Origin: Vibrio metschnikovii CIP 69.14
GTDB taxonomy: Bacteria; Pseudomonadota; Gammaproteobacteria; Enterobacterales; Vibrionaceae
Assembly: GCF_000176155.1 (NCBI RefSeq)
Contig: NZ_ACZO01000006.1
Span: 1,364,001 to 1,428,000, forward strand
Reading direction: 5' to 3'
Length of the DNA: 64,000 bases
The position numbers and the translations under genes were made by a program. Position 1 is the first letter of the stretch. Every line of letters begins with the position of its first letter. Shown here one piece after another: positions 1 to 10,434 of the stretch. The notes under the pieces were generated by a model. That model saw nothing but the letters and a program-made list of their open reading frames with translations. It had not been told where the DNA came from and did no database searches.

Positions 1-77
1 TTAAAAAGCGAGAACTCATAGCATCAAATCAAAGGACAGTTCAGGTGTATGCGCCTATCTCGATACGGGTTTCGTTT

Positions 78-1112
78 ATGATTCAACTTCATCAAGTTAA
101 TAAAGTCTTTCATCAGGGTGATAAAGCTATTCACGCTTTGAAAAACATTGATCTAGAGATTAGCCAAGGAACGATTTTTGGTGTCATCGGCGCATCGGGA
201 GCGGGGAAAAGTACTCTCATCCGTTGCGTTAACCTATTAGAAAAACCGACCAGTGGACGTGTGATTGTTGATGGGATTGATTTAACTCAGTTAACGAATC
301 AGCAATTAGGCCAAGCCAGACGCAATATTGGGATGATTTTCCAGCACTTTAATCTGCTTTCTTCCCGTACCGTGTTCGATAATATTGCTCTACCATTAGA
401 GCTGGCTAATCATACCCATGAGCATATTGAGCACAAAGTTAGCGAGCTACTAACACTCGTCGGTTTAGCGGATAAACGTCATACCTATCCTGCCAATTTA
501 AGTGGCGGCCAGAAGCAGCGTGTGGCGATTGCTCGCGCGCTGGCTTGCGAACCCAAAGTGCTGTTATGTGATGAAGCCACCAGTGCGCTTGACCCGGCGA
601 CAACTCAATCAATTTTAGAGCTGCTGAAAGAAATTAACCGCAAACTGAATATCACAATTTTACTTATCACCCATGAAATGGATGTCGTGAAAAGCATTTG
701 TCACCAAGTGGCGATCATCGGTGATGGCGAATTGGTGGAAAAAGGCACGGTAGGCGATATTTTCGCACATCCTAAAACCCAATTAGCCCATCAATTTATT
801 CGCTCAACGTTAGATCTGTCTATTCCTGAAGATTATCAGGCTCGCTTACAACCGACTCGTGTGGCTGGAAGCTATCCGTTAGTGCGCTTGGAATTCACAG
901 GAGCCACTGTTGACGCGCCATTAATGTCACAAATCGCCCGTAAATTTAATATTGACGTCAGTATCTTAAGCTCTGATCTTGATTACGCTGGCGGGGTGAA
1001 ATTTGGCATGATGGTGGCGGAAATTTTCGGTGATGATGATAATGCTGCGGCGGCGATAGACTATCTTCGCGACAATAATGTAAAAGTTGAGGTGCTTGGT
1101 TATGTCCTTTAA
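78..1112 (+). CDS. metN: Methionine ABC transporter ATP-binding protein MetN
   Basis: Cytoplasmic ATPase that powers D/L-methionine import with MetI and MetQ. At 344 aa it has the family's usual length and aligns closely with E. coli MetN as I recall it. Walker A (GASGAGKS) is at about residues 38-45, the LSGGQ signature near 142 and Walker B ([12 protein letters not shown]) near 160-172; the C-terminal ~90 residues fit the NIL methionine-sensing domain. An in-frame ATG at 45 would add 11 residues, but the E. coli-like N-terminus starts MIQL at 78. The end overlaps metI by 11 bases, which implies translational coupling. No clear met box is visible in the 77 bases upstream. Confidence 0.95.
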   Translation: MIQLHQVNKVFHQGDKAIHALKNIDLEISQGTIFGVIGASGAGKSTLIRCVNLLEKPTSGRVIVDGIDLTQLTNQQLGQARRNIGMIFQHFNLLSSRTVFDNIALPLELANHTHEHIEHKVSELLTLVGLADKRHTYPANLSGGQKQRVAIARALACEPKVLLCDEATSALDPATTQSILELLKEINRKLNITILLITHEMDVVKSICHQVAIIGDGELVEKGTVGDIFAHPKTQLAHQFIRSTLDLSIPEDYQARLQPTRVAGSYPLVRLEFTGATVDAPLMSQIARKFNIDVSILSSDLDYAGGVKFGMMVAEIFGDDDNAAAAIDYLRDNNVKVEVLGYVL

Positions 1113-1779
1113 TACGATTATCGACTGGATCGCTTTTAATGGTGATTTACTACTCAGCGCCACTTGGCAAACCATTTATATGGTGGCAGTCGCTGGCATT
1201 ATTGGCTTCGCAATCGGCATTCCACTCGGGGTTATTTTACATACCACCAAACAAGGCGGGTTATTGGAAAATACCAAACTGAACCGTGTCCTTGGCGCTA
1301 TCGTCAATATTGGCCGCTCGATTCCGTTTTTGGTGTTGATGGTGGCTATCATTCCGATCACCAAAATGCTGGTCGGTACTTTCATTGGCACCACTGCGGC
1401 AATTGTCCCTTTAACCATCGGTGCGATTCCTTTTGTTGCCCGTTTAATTGAAGGAGCATTAATTGAAGTGCCAAGCGGACTGGTTGAAGCGGCGCAAGCC
1501 ATGGGCGCAACGCCTTTACAAATAATTCGTAAAGTCCTGTTACCTGAAGCTATGCCAACCATTTTAAACTCGGTAACCATCACCTTGGTGACCTTAGTCA
1601 GCTACTCAGCCATGGCAGGCACCGTGGGAGGCGGCGGTTTAGGTGATGTGGCGATTCGTTATGGCTTTCATCGCTACGACGTCACCATCATGACCGTCAC
1701 CGTCATCATGCTAATTATTTTGGTACAAATTATTCAATCGGTTGGTGACCACTTAGTGCGCCGCGTTGATCATAGATAA
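1102..1779 (+). CDS. metI: Methionine ABC transporter permease MetI
   Basis: Inner-membrane permease of the MetNIQ importer, 225 aa, with five or six hydrophobic segments. The BPD-type coupling loop ([20 protein letters not shown]) lies at about residues 132-151 and contacts MetN. The start at 1102 (MSFN) gives the usual family length; an upstream ATG at 1087 would add five residues inside metN. It sits between metN (overlapping) and metQ (27-base gap), so the three form one operon. Confidence 0.94.
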   Translation: MSFNTIIDWIAFNGDLLLSATWQTIYMVAVAGIIGFAIGIPLGVILHTTKQGGLLENTKLNRVLGAIVNIGRSIPFLVLMVAIIPITKMLVGTFIGTTAAIVPLTIGAIPFVARLIEGALIEVPSGLVEAAQAMGATPLQIIRKVLLPEAMPTILNSVTITLVTLVSYSAMAGTVGGGGLGDVAIRYGFHRYDVTIMTVTVIMLIILVQIIQSVGDHLVRRVDHR

Positions 1780-1806
1780 TAATGTTTATATAACAAGGAG
1801 ATAATA

Positions 1807-2610
1807 ATGAAGTTTTCACTTAAAGGTTTATTGGCGATTGCTGCCGCGGCTATTGTATTAACGGGATGCGGCGAAAAAGCGGTCGACATGAACAAAATCA
1901 AAGTTGGCGTGATTGCCGGTGCTGAAGAACAAGTGGCGGAAGTGGCGGCTCGCGTAGCCAAAGAGCGCTACAATCTGGATGTTCAACTGGTGACATTTTC
2001 TGACTATGTGACCCCAAACGCTGCGCTTAACGATGGTTCGATTGATGCTAACGCATTTCAACATAAACCTTATTTAGATCGCCAAATTGCCGATCGCGGC
2101 TATAAGCTAGCGATTGTTGGTAACACTTTTGTTTATCCTATCGCTGGCTATTCAAAACAAATCACCACTCTTGATGAATTAGCTACCGGTTCACGAGTCG
2201 CGGTGCCCAATGACCCAACCAACTTAGGTCGCTCTTTATTGCTGCTACAACAACAAGGTTTAATCACCTTACGTGATGATATTGGCCTACTTGCGACCGT
2301 ACGTGATATCACTGACAATCCGAAAAACCTGCGCATTATGGAACTGGACGCCGCTCAGCTACCTCGCGCTTTGGATGATGTCGCACTAGCCATCATTAAC
2401 ACCACTTACGCCAGCTCGATTAATCTTACCCCTGAAAAAGACGGTATTTTTGTCGAAGATAAAAACTCACCTTACGTGAACCTACTGGTTGCTCGTCAAG
2501 ATAATGTTAATGCTGAGAACGTACAAAATTTCCTCAAAGCATATCAAACTGACGACGTGTATAAAGCCGCCTCAGAAATTTTCCATGGTGGCGCAGTCAA
2601 AGGCTGGTAA
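1807..2610 (+). CDS. metQ: Methionine-binding lipoprotein MetQ
   Basis: Substrate-binding lipoprotein of the methionine importer, 267 aa. The N-terminus is a lipoprotein signal peptide ending in the lipobox LTGC (Cys21). The body is an NlpA/MetQ domain with the family motifs TPNAALNDGSIDANAFQH and AVPNDPTNLGRSLLLLQQ. A good Shine-Dalgarno (AAGGAG) precedes the ATG. It is the last gene of metNIQ and is followed by a strong terminator. A second, unlinked MetQ-like protein is encoded at 61577-62371. Confidence 0.94.
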   Translation: MKFSLKGLLAIAAAAIVLTGCGEKAVDMNKIKVGVIAGAEEQVAEVAARVAKERYNLDVQLVTFSDYVTPNAALNDGSIDANAFQHKPYLDRQIADRGYKLAIVGNTFVYPIAGYSKQITTLDELATGSRVAVPNDPTNLGRSLLLLQQQGLITLRDDIGLLATVRDITDNPKNLRIMELDAAQLPRALDDVALAIINTTYASSINLTPEKDGIFVEDKNSPYVNLLVARQDNVNAENVQNFLKAYQTDDVYKAASEIFHGGAVKGW

Positions 2611-2640
2611 TTGACCAACACTACTGAAAATGCACGACAA

Positions 2641-2672
2641 AAAAGAGACCGCCACTGGCTGGTCTCTTTTTT
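2641..2672 (+). terminator. Rho-independent terminator after metQ
   Basis: Stem AAAAGAGACC / GGTCTCTTTT with a 10-base loop followed by further T residues. The A-run on its left side means it could also stop the convergent Zn-ribbon gene. Confidence 0.85.
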
Positions 2673-2706
2673 ATTCGCGGTCATCAGTCAATGCTCGCGA
2701 TTAGGA

Positions 2707-3498
2707 TCAAGCGACGGGCTCATTTTTCAAATGATCCCAAGAGAGATTAGAAACGATTTTGCAGTCATCGCATTTAAAATGGAAAATCTCATGGATAGGC
2801 TCATCCAGTAACCACGCGCCGCCACACTTAGGACAAGGACGAGCTTGCTCATCGGCTAAGCTCGTTCCACCCACTCGGTACTGATAGTAATAGGTCGGGA
2901 TCTTGGTTAAATACTCGATACGTCCCCGTAAATCCCAACCACGACGAAATAGATCGCTATCAATATCACACAGCTCATGCAGCGCGGCGTGTTCAGCTTT
3001 GCAGCCTCCTGCCATCTGAATTTCATCACAAGCTTGCCATTCCGTTTGCCATTTGATCACCGCTTTATGGTCACCATTAAAAGTAGGCGAATTACGATAC
3101 AAAGGGATGGGCAATAGAGTATCGCCGCTACGAAGTGGCGAGCAAGTATGCACATAAGTGGTGTATAGCACCTGCCAACTCGGTGGCTCGCAGTCTGCTG
3201 CTTGTTCTGAGTTAATATCACGGCCAAGCAAACGCACTTTAGGCGCCAGTAAACAAGCCTCCGATAAGCGATGCAAGCAAGCTTTGACAAAATCTGAATG
3301 GTATTTCGGGTGCAAACTATCTTGCTCTGGGCACACGGCGCGCAAGAAAAACTCGCCATCACCAAGCACCAGCGGAAACTCTCTACCCAATACTTGACCG
3401 TTATAGCGCAAGGCATCCATCAAACCGTTGACCGCTTTATCTACCGCACTGATGGTCGTGTTATCAAAACATTCAAACTCAAGCTCTACTACATACAT
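2707..3498 (-). CDS. DUF2310 family Zn-ribbon-containing protein
   Basis: Predicted cytoplasmic protein of 263 aa with a C-terminal zinc ribbon (CPKCGG...CDDC, about residues 222-247). Matches the DUF2310 family of possible nucleic-acid-binding Zn-ribbon proteins; no biochemical function is known to me. The start at 3498 (MYVVELEFE) is chosen because it lies four bases beyond the syd stop; an upstream ATG at 3519 would overlap syd. It is translated right behind syd, probably as one transcript. Confidence 0.8.
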   Translation of the reverse strand: MYVVELEFECFDNTTISAVDKAVNGLMDALRYNGQVLGREFPLVLGDGEFFLRAVCPEQDSLHPKYHSDFVKACLHRLSEACLLAPKVRLLGRDINSEQAADCEPPSWQVLYTTYVHTCSPLRSGDTLLPIPLYRNSPTFNGDHKAVIKWQTEWQACDEIQMAGGCKAEHAALHELCDIDSDLFRRGWDLRGRIEYLTKIPTYYYQYRVGGTSLADEQARPCPKCGGAWLLDEPIHEIFHFKCDDCKIVSNLSWDHLKNEPVA

Positions 3499-3502
3499 CG
3501 TT

Positions 3503-4048
3503 CTACACCGCTGGCTCAAGTTGGTTTAAAAAATCCGCCACATCGGCGCACAAGACTTCCCGCTCGTCGGTACCTAACGTTTCTCTAATCACATTCCCAG
3601 TGAGATTACAAATCGACACCACCGCCATTTCATCGTCTGTGGTCGCAATAAAAATGGTGGGCTTTTGTTTTAAACGCCGTTGCATCACCAAGTGGCCAAG
3701 AATATTTTCCTGTAAACGAAGATAATCGTCATCACTCCAGACTTGCAATAACGTCAGCGAGTGACCGCGCCACGTTGCCGGTAAATCGCCACTGTATTGG
3801 CTGCCATAAAATGGCGCAATATCACTATGTAAACTCAGCTCAATTCCCTGCTCCACCGCCTGTAAATCAGCACTGTGCTCACGTTCCACCGGCTGCCAAT
3901 AAACGCTATTGTTACTTTGCTGCTCAATGCAAGGGGAAGGCATATGGCTTAACTCATCGCTACTAGGCAGATGATGATGTCTCTGTTGATAAGCTTGAAG
4001 ATAACGTTGCGAGAAATCACGCAACGCGGCGGCGACCAAATGAGCCAT
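3503..4048 (-). CDS. syd: SecY-interacting protein Syd
   Basis: 181-residue homologue of E. coli Syd, a peripheral inner-membrane protein that binds SecY and probes or destabilises faulty SecYEG translocons. Conserved family stretches are present: SPCIEQQ, VYWQPVEREH, LTLLQVWSDDDYLRLQENILGHL and FIATTDDEMAVVSICNLTGNV. The start at 4048 (MAHLVAAALRDF) aligns with the E. coli start; a longer reading from 4060 adds four residues. Divergent from queF, with about 95 bases between the starts. Confidence 0.92.
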   Translation of the reverse strand: MAHLVAAALRDFSQRYLQAYQQRHHHLPSSDELSHMPSPCIEQQSNNSVYWQPVEREHSADLQAVEQGIELSLHSDIAPFYGSQYSGDLPATWRGHSLTLLQVWSDDDYLRLQENILGHLVMQRRLKQKPTIFIATTDDEMAVVSICNLTGNVIRETLGTDEREVLCADVADFLNQLEPAV

Positions 4049-4144
4049 AGGGTTCTCCATAACGAAACTGACAACAAACGCTAATGACAGCGTGAGCAGT
4101 ATTGCGTAAAATTCTGATTATTCTAATCGATTTGATGATAAATG

Positions 4145-4990
4145 ATGAGCAAATATTCTGATGCCAAAGAGCTATCTGGCTTAACTCTTGGCAAAGCCAC
4201 TGCCTATGCCAGCCAATATGACCCAAGTTTGTTGCAGCCAGTGCCACGTAGCCTCAACCGCAACGATCTCGATCTTGGTGAGACACTCCCCTTTCAAGGC
4301 TGTGACATTTGGACTTTATATGAGCTCTCTTGGCTAAACAGTAACGGTCTACCACAAGTGGCGATTGGTGAAGTGCGCATTCCAGCCACCAGCGCTAACT
4401 TAATTGAGTCTAAATCGTTCAAACTGTATTTAAACAGCTTCAATCAATCTCGTTTTCAAGACTGGCAAACGGTACAAACTCACTTAATTAACGATCTGTC
4501 GGCGTGCGCCGGTGAAACCGTTGAAGTACGGTTATTCTCACTGGATCACTATACCAATCAACCGATTGTTTCGATGCAAGGAGAATGTATTGATCAGCAA
4601 GATATTGAAATCGAACACTATCAGTTTGATGCGAGCTTATTGGAACAAGCGACGGATGCTGAAATCGTCACCGAAACGCTGCACAGCCACTTACTCAAAT
4701 CAAACTGCTTGATCACCAATCAACCCGATTGGGGCAGTGTTGAAATCACCTATCACGGGCCAAAAATACAACGCGAAGCATTATTGCGTTATATTGTCTC
4801 ATTCCGTGAGCATAATGAATTTCACGAGCAATGCGTTGAGCGAATTTTCCACGATTTGTGTCGTTACTGCCAACCTAAACAACTCACTGTATTGGCGCGT
4901 TACACACGTCGAGGCGGCTTAGACATCAATCCATTCCGCTCAACCGAACGGCCTTCACCTGAGCACAATTTGCGCATGGCTCGCCAATAA
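4145..4990 (+). CDS. queF: NADPH-dependent 7-cyano-7-deazaguanine reductase QueF
   Basis: Reduces preQ0 to preQ1 in queuosine biosynthesis. This is the long (type II, two T-fold domains) form of 281 aa, as in E. coli. Visible motifs: [17 protein letters not shown] (substrate binding) near residue 90, the catalytic cysteine in [13 protein letters not shown] near 190, and [11 protein letters not shown] near 230. The start could be 4142 or 4145. The next gene starts 16 bases downstream, so they are likely co-transcribed. Confidence 0.95.
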   Translation: MSKYSDAKELSGLTLGKATAYASQYDPSLLQPVPRSLNRNDLDLGETLPFQGCDIWTLYELSWLNSNGLPQVAIGEVRIPATSANLIESKSFKLYLNSFNQSRFQDWQTVQTHLINDLSACAGETVEVRLFSLDHYTNQPIVSMQGECIDQQDIEIEHYQFDASLLEQATDAEIVTETLHSHLLKSNCLITNQPDWGSVEITYHGPKIQREALLRYIVSFREHNEFHEQCVERIFHDLCRYCQPKQLTVLARYTRRGGLDINPFRSTERPSPEHNLRMARQ

Positions 4991-5006
4991 AAGGACGCCC
5001 ATTATA

Positions 5007-7274
5007 ATGCCCTCTTTCCGCTGGATACCTTACGTTTGCCTACTCCTACTGAGCATTTCTCCTTGGGTAAAAGCCGCCGTCTACGCTTTGCCGCAACTTA
5101 ACGAAGCACACGGTTTATTGGAGATTTCTCCCATTCAGGCCAAAAATCTCGTCGAAGAGTATTTAGAGCAGCGTAAGCTGGCGGATAAAACCGAAAAAAC
5201 ACCGTCCAATATTAGTCGAGATGAAACCGATAGCCGCATTCGAACGCCAAGCAGTACCATTGATGCGCTAAAAATTTTAGCCACTGCTGAGTTTATCTTG
5301 GGTAATACACAAACGGCGTTTGATACGCTCGATGAAGCCAAACAGCTCGCGCAAGAGCATGAGCTTCCTTATTTGGCGTTAGAGCTAGATATTATGACGA
5401 TTCGTTTACAGTGGCGACACAATCACGATGCCGATGCCGCTCGTCAACAACTGCGCGAGATCACCAATCAGCACCCTCTCTTGCTCGAAGAACATCGCCT
5501 CTCTAAACAGATTGATTACCATATCACCATGCTCAGCGCAGAAATTGCATCACAAAATAACGAGCTTACTCTGGCTAATCAACTGTTTGCAGAAGCCAAA
5601 CCTTACCTTGAATCATTGCAAGCCAAAAAACCCTTGATTGAATATCACGTGATCGTCGGAGAGCACTATTTACACCATAAACTCTACAATTTAGCTTTAT
5701 CTGAGCTACTCACGGCTTATTGGGGAGCGATAGAAACCAATGCCAGCGCAGAATTAGCAAAAACCAATAACCTATTAGCACAGCTGTTTTATGAACGGCG
5801 AGTGCTGGATAAAGCTTTAGTTCATCTCTCTCAAGCCGCCGAGTTTTATGGTAACTATGAAAAATCGCCGATCCTTGTTTCTGTACTTAAACGGATGGGT
5901 GACGTTTATTTTCAACAAGGTAAATATAATTTAGCCTTGGTGCATTATTTTAATGTTATCGATCATGAAAGCAGTGAACTCAATCTGGCCAGTGTGATTG
6001 ATGTTCGGTTAAGTTTATCCGCGACTTATCGGCAGCTCTATAACTATACGTTGGCCGAACAGTATCTAACCGTAGCGAAAGAACTACTGCAATACAGCCA
6101 CAATCGACATCTACAAGCACGAGCGGCCTTACTTAGTGCTCAGTTAGCCCTCTCTCAGCAAAACAATAAACAAGTGATTGACTACGCTCAAGAGGCACTA
6201 AAGTTTAATGAAACGCTACACGACATGGACATTGAAGCGCAAGCCTATCAACTTCTTTCCTTAGGTTATGAGCAAAAAGAGCAGTATTTACCCGCGTTAG
6301 AATGGAGTAAAAAAAGTCACCAAATCACTCAACTTCGCCAAGCTCAGCTTAACCAAATTAGTGAAGATGCCTTTCGCCAGCAAAAAGAATTTGTTGAACA
6401 AACACTGCATTTAGTTGGCCAAGAAAAAGCCCTACAAGCGACTCAACGTGAATACAGCAAATTTCAAAAAATCGCTTTTACGCTATTTTTAACCAGCATT
6501 GTGTTGTTTCTCTACCTGATGCGTCGTGGTTATATTATCCAAAACCAACAAGACGAAATCGATGAACTGAATAGCCATTTATTCACGCATTCTCGCTCTC
6601 GTTTACCCAACCTAAGAATGCTCAATGCGAAGTTACTCTCTTCTCTTCAACGCAGTAGCTATAATTACGAGCAGTGGTTAATTGGTGAATTGATTCATGA
6701 ACCGTTAAATGATCGCTTACGCTTCGCGATGATTGATCTCCCTTTTCTGCGTAGTATGTACTTACAACATGGCTATACGGCAGGCGTAGAGCTCGAACAT
6801 GCGTTTGGGCGTTTTTTAACTGACCATCTTGAAGAACCAGCCCGGCTCTATCATTTCTCGGATGCAAACTTACTGTACATTGAACCGAATATCGATAGAG
6901 ATCGGCCACCAGAAGAGCTGTTTAATAAAGTCCAAGACTTAATCAATCAGTTCCAACCAGAGCGGCGTTTAAACCGAACCATTCGCTTGGGAATTGCCGA
7001 TTATCCTTTTTTACCCAGAGCCTACACCGCCATTAATGATAAAGAATTGTTGGATATTTTATTGATGGCTACAGGGGTCGCCAGAGAGCTGAGCCTAAAA
7101 GACAACACCAGCCATTGGGTCTACTTTAAGGCGATTGATAACGCCCCTGCGGCCAGTTTCGCCTCAAGTAACATCCGAAAATCGTGTCAACAAGCGATCA
7201 ATCAAGGACTGATTAAGGTTCACTCATCTTATCGTGATGAAGAGCAGATTAAAAAGTTCTTAAAAGATGGATAA
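5007..7274 (+). CDS. TPR-repeat membrane protein with degenerate GGDEF domain
   Basis: 755 aa. A cleavable signal peptide (to about residue 24, ending VKA-A) is followed by a long periplasmic helical region with TPR-like repeats (~85-470), one membrane segment (FTLFLTSIVLFLYLM, ~490-506) and a cytoplasmic domain with the outline of a GGDEF fold. That domain lacks catalytic features: SRLPNLRML sits where D-LTGL-NRR belongs, IDLPFLRSM replaces DIDxFKxxN, and SDANL sits where GGDEF is expected. It is therefore probably a non-catalytic sensor or scaffold. It is followed by an SGEEF protein, suggesting a paired c-di-GMP module. Exact function unknown. Confidence 0.7.
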   Translation: MPSFRWIPYVCLLLLSISPWVKAAVYALPQLNEAHGLLEISPIQAKNLVEEYLEQRKLADKTEKTPSNISRDETDSRIRTPSSTIDALKILATAEFILGNTQTAFDTLDEAKQLAQEHELPYLALELDIMTIRLQWRHNHDADAARQQLREITNQHPLLLEEHRLSKQIDYHITMLSAEIASQNNELTLANQLFAEAKPYLESLQAKKPLIEYHVIVGEHYLHHKLYNLALSELLTAYWGAIETNASAELAKTNNLLAQLFYERRVLDKALVHLSQAAEFYGNYEKSPILVSVLKRMGDVYFQQGKYNLALVHYFNVIDHESSELNLASVIDVRLSLSATYRQLYNYTLAEQYLTVAKELLQYSHNRHLQARAALLSAQLALSQQNNKQVIDYAQEALKFNETLHDMDIEAQAYQLLSLGYEQKEQYLPALEWSKKSHQITQLRQAQLNQISEDAFRQQKEFVEQTLHLVGQEKALQATQREYSKFQKIAFTLFLTSIVLFLYLMRRGYIIQNQQDEIDELNSHLFTHSRSRLPNLRMLNAKLLSSLQRSSYNYEQWLIGELIHEPLNDRLRFAMIDLPFLRSMYLQHGYTAGVELEHAFGRFLTDHLEEPARLYHFSDANLLYIEPNIDRDRPPEELFNKVQDLINQFQPERRLNRTIRLGIADYPFLPRAYTAINDKELLDILLMATGVARELSLKDNTSHWVYFKAIDNAPAASFASSNIRKSCQQAINQGLIKVHSSYRDEEQIKKFLKDG

Positions 7275-7423
7275 ATGCTATGCGGTTAACAGATTGAGCT
7301 AATGACCTTCACCAATTATTTGTTATTATCGACAGATTGATAAATAGCGTCTCATCCTTGAGATACTGTAAATTGGCCGTTAAAGACTAGCTCAATTTTC
7401 CTGGTTTAGCCGTACTGGAGCGC

Positions 7424-8716
7424 ATGTTGAAATCACAAACGTCGAACGATGAACATCAAACTCACCCTATGGATGTCCGAGTGAAACAGTGTGCAGAGAC
7501 CCTGTTGTATCTACCGGGATTACCCATCAAACTGAAACGCGATGTTCAGCAACTGTTAAGCACCAATCACACCATCAATCAGCAAGATCAAGCGTTGCGT
7601 CTATTACATTTATACCAACGTGCGATGAAAATTTTTGCTCATAATCCTAATCTCGGGCATCAAGAAGCTCCCCATTGCGGCGATAAAGCACTCCTGACTC
7701 AGCTCAGTGATGAACTACAGCACCTGATCACCGAGCTGGATTTTGAAGGTGAGGCTGGAGATTTACTGACGGATATCCGCAGCAAGCTGCTGCTTGGGGT
7801 TAATAGCCAAGGGTTACTTGAGCTGGCTTTGCAAGTGCTGAAATTAGTCATCGATGGTACTCAATATGAGCGTAAAAACTCGGAGAAATTCCTCGAACAA
7901 ATCAATAGTTCATTATCGAAAAATCTGCAAAGCACCCGCGTTAATCTTGAGCAAAGCACCCATTATCAACAGCATCGCCAACATATGCATCAAGATCTCC
8001 TTCACCTCGTCAACCGCGGCCAGCATGCTTTATCATCTCAAGCCAACGAATCCAATAAGCCTGTAAGTGCGGTATTTAGTGAAATTGAAGCCTTATCCGA
8101 GCGTTTGATTCATGCTGAACAACGAGAACAAGTGCTGATTGAACGTATGCAATATACCCAGCACCAAATGGAAACCTTGCTAGAACTGACTCAAGATTAT
8201 CGCCGTCGATTAGAAGATCAAGCGCAGCGACTACTGCAAGATCCACTGACCAAATTGTATAACCGCACTGCGTTTAATGATCGATTAGAATTAGAGTATC
8301 GGCGCTGGATTCGCACGCAGCATAATTTGCGTTTGGTGATTTTAGATATTGATGCTTTTAAAGCGATTAATGAAAGTTTTGGTTATCTTGCTGGGGATAA
8401 AGCGTTAAAAGTGATTGCTCGAACCATTCATAAAGAGCTGGAAAAAACCGATACCGCCGCGCGTTTTTCAGGAGAAGAATTCATCTTACTGTTGCCAGAA
8501 CGCGCCGATAATGAGTGCCATCAGGTTATACAAAAAATACAGCGTAATGTGGCTAGACTGCCTTTTAAATTTCGCGATAAACAGATCACCATCACTCTTA
8601 GTGCCGCTTCAACCCACTTTAAAGAAGCCGATACACCAGAAATTGTTCTTGAACGGTTGCATCGTTCCCTACAGGAGATGAAGCCTTATGGTCCTAATCA
8701 ACTGGCTTGGAAATAA
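7424..8716 (+). CDS. GGDEF-domain protein (SGEEF signature), putative diguanylate cyclase
   Basis: 430 aa, no signal peptide or membrane segment. The N-terminal ~220 residues are helical and unassigned, with a coiled coil near 215-270 (EALSERLIHAEQREQVLIERMQ begins it). The C-terminal GGDEF domain (~275-430) has DPLTKLYNR, the metal-site motif LDIDAFKAINESFG, and RFSGEEF in the signature loop. The first glycine is serine; the RxxD inhibitory site is absent (EKTD instead). Position matches, from memory, V. cholerae VC0900 (cdgG), reported as a degenerate GGDEF regulator, so activity is uncertain. Confidence 0.78.
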   Translation: MLKSQTSNDEHQTHPMDVRVKQCAETLLYLPGLPIKLKRDVQQLLSTNHTINQQDQALRLLHLYQRAMKIFAHNPNLGHQEAPHCGDKALLTQLSDELQHLITELDFEGEAGDLLTDIRSKLLLGVNSQGLLELALQVLKLVIDGTQYERKNSEKFLEQINSSLSKNLQSTRVNLEQSTHYQQHRQHMHQDLLHLVNRGQHALSSQANESNKPVSAVFSEIEALSERLIHAEQREQVLIERMQYTQHQMETLLELTQDYRRRLEDQAQRLLQDPLTKLYNRTAFNDRLELEYRRWIRTQHNLRLVILDIDAFKAINESFGYLAGDKALKVIARTIHKELEKTDTAARFSGEEFILLLPERADNECHQVIQKIQRNVARLPFKFRDKQITITLSAASTHFKEADTPEIVLERLHRSLQEMKPYGPNQLAWK

Positions 8717-8998
8717 GCCACCAAACGAACAACATTTAACCATTTGCCGTAAACTTAGTGACTCATTTCACATCTTGCGCCTAGCGATGTTTTCCAAAAC
8801 CATTGTTACGCACAAGATTAATAAGCCATTTCAGACTGTTGAATCTAAACGAACTAAAATGGCATCCCGATACGACAGAGTGTTCCTCCTAAGTCACTCG
8901 TGTAAACTCTATCTCCATCAATAACGACTATGATTGAAAGAGTGCATTGATGACATAGGACCAATAGCACTTCCCCCCCGATTGTTAAGGAGGTCAAG

Positions 8999-10357
8999 AT
9001 GATCACTCAAGTTAGCCCAGCCGGCAGTATGGATCTACTGTCGCAACTTGAAGTAGAAAGACTCAAAAAAACCGCATCCAGTGATCTCTATCAGCTGTAT
9101 CGCAATTGTAGTTTGGCAGTACTCAATTCCGGAAGCCATACCGATAACTCCAAAGAAATGCTCGAACAGTACAAAAACTTCGATATCACCGTACTGCGTC
9201 GTGAGCGGGGCATTAAACTCGAGCTCACCAATCCACCAGAGCAAGCGTTTGTCGACGGGCAAATCATCAAAGGGATTCAAGAACACCTGTTTGCTGTGCT
9301 GCGTGATATTGTTTACGTCAACATGCACTTATCTGAAAATCAAAGACTGAACCTGACCAATGCCAGCCATATCACTAATTTAGTATTCAGTATCTTACGC
9401 AATGCAGGCACTTTGGTGACAGGGGTAGAACCTAACCTTGTCGTCTGTTGGGGTGGGCATTCCATCAATGAGACCGAATATCAATATACCCGTGAAGTTG
9501 GCCATGAATTAGGGCTAAGAGAACTCAATATCTGTACCGGATGTGGGCCCGGAGCCATGGAAGGGCCAATGAAAGGCGCGGCTATTGGCCATGCCAAACA
9601 ACGCTATCAGCAACAGCGCTACTTGGGCTTAACTGAACCGTCAATCATTGCTGCCGAGCCACCAAACCCGATCGTCAATCAATTGGTGATTATGCCTGAT
9701 ATCGAAAAGCGTCTTGAAGCCTTTGCCCGAATGGCACACGGAATCATCATTTTCCCTGGAGGCCCAGGAACCGCAGAAGAGCTGCTGTATATTCTCGGGA
9801 TCATGATGCACCCGGATAATGCAGACCAACCAATGCCGATTGTATTGACGGGTCCAAAAGAGAGCGAAGCGTATTTCCGCTCAATCGATCAATTTATTGG
9901 TAGTACGCTGGGTGAAGAAGCCCGCAAACACTACACGATTGTGATTGATGATCCGGTTCAAGCGGCAAGAATTATGAAAGATGCCATGCCACTGGTTCGT
10001 CAGCATCGAAAAGATCACGACGATGCGTACAGTTATAACTGGTCATTAAAAATTGAACCAGAATTCCAACTGCCCTTTGATCCGACTCATGACAGCATGG
10101 CGAGCTTGGATTTACATCTTAATCAACGCCCAGAAGTTCTCGCTTCCAACTTACGCAAAGCTTTTTCTGGGATTGTTGCTGGTAATGTCAAAGCGGAAGG
10201 GATCCGCGAGATTGAGCGGAAAGGTCCGTTTACTCTGCATGGCGAACCGGCATTAATGAAAAAAATGGACCGATTACTCAATGACTTTGTCAATCAACAT
10301 CGGATGAAGCTTCCTGGCTCAACCGCTTATGTGCCTTGCTATCGAATTAGCTCCTAG
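8999..10357 (+). CDS. ppnN: Pyrimidine/purine nucleotide 5'-monophosphate nucleosidase (LOG family)
   Basis: 452 aa, matching PpnN/YgdH, which hydrolyses the N-glycosidic bond of nucleoside monophosphates in nucleotide salvage and is (p)ppGpp-regulated in E. coli. The LOG-type catalytic motif PGGPGTAEE lies near residues 255-263, with the Rossmann-like GGHSI and [16 protein letters not shown] stretches upstream. N- and C-terminal extensions typical of PpnN are present, unlike short plant LOG proteins. A near-perfect Shine-Dalgarno (AAGGAGGT, 8988-8995) precedes the start. Followed by a terminator, then xni. Confidence 0.9.
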   Translation: MITQVSPAGSMDLLSQLEVERLKKTASSDLYQLYRNCSLAVLNSGSHTDNSKEMLEQYKNFDITVLRRERGIKLELTNPPEQAFVDGQIIKGIQEHLFAVLRDIVYVNMHLSENQRLNLTNASHITNLVFSILRNAGTLVTGVEPNLVVCWGGHSINETEYQYTREVGHELGLRELNICTGCGPGAMEGPMKGAAIGHAKQRYQQQRYLGLTEPSIIAAEPPNPIVNQLVIMPDIEKRLEAFARMAHGIIIFPGGPGTAEELLYILGIMMHPDNADQPMPIVLTGPKESEAYFRSIDQFIGSTLGEEARKHYTIVIDDPVQAARIMKDAMPLVRQHRKDHDDAYSYNWSLKIEPEFQLPFDPTHDSMASLDLHLNQRPEVLASNLRKAFSGIVAGNVKAEGIREIERKGPFTLHGEPALMKKMDRLLNDFVNQHRMKLPGSTAYVPCYRISS

Positions 10358-10401
10358 TGGACACTCAGCAAGGATAGCAATCTGCTTTAATTTCATTACA
10401 A

Positions 10402-10427
10402 TAAGGGCCTAACAGCCCTTATTTTTT
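10402..10427 (+). terminator. Rho-independent terminator after ppnN
   Basis: Short stem AAGGGC / GCCCTT followed by ATTTTTT. It ends only eight bases before the xni start. Confidence 0.7.
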
Positions 10428-10434
10428 GGTGATT

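Noticed and set aside
1..77. MetJ operator upstream of metN
   Set aside because: No 8-mer in the available bases matches AGACGTCT well; the operator may lie before the window.
1176..1583. 135-codon minus-strand ORF opposite metI
   Set aside because: Mirror of a conserved permease gene, no SD, hydrophobic only because it is antisense to membrane codons.
8717..8998. Riboswitch or sRNA in the gap before ppnN
   Set aside because: No recognisable conserved motif, terminator or stable stem found by eye.
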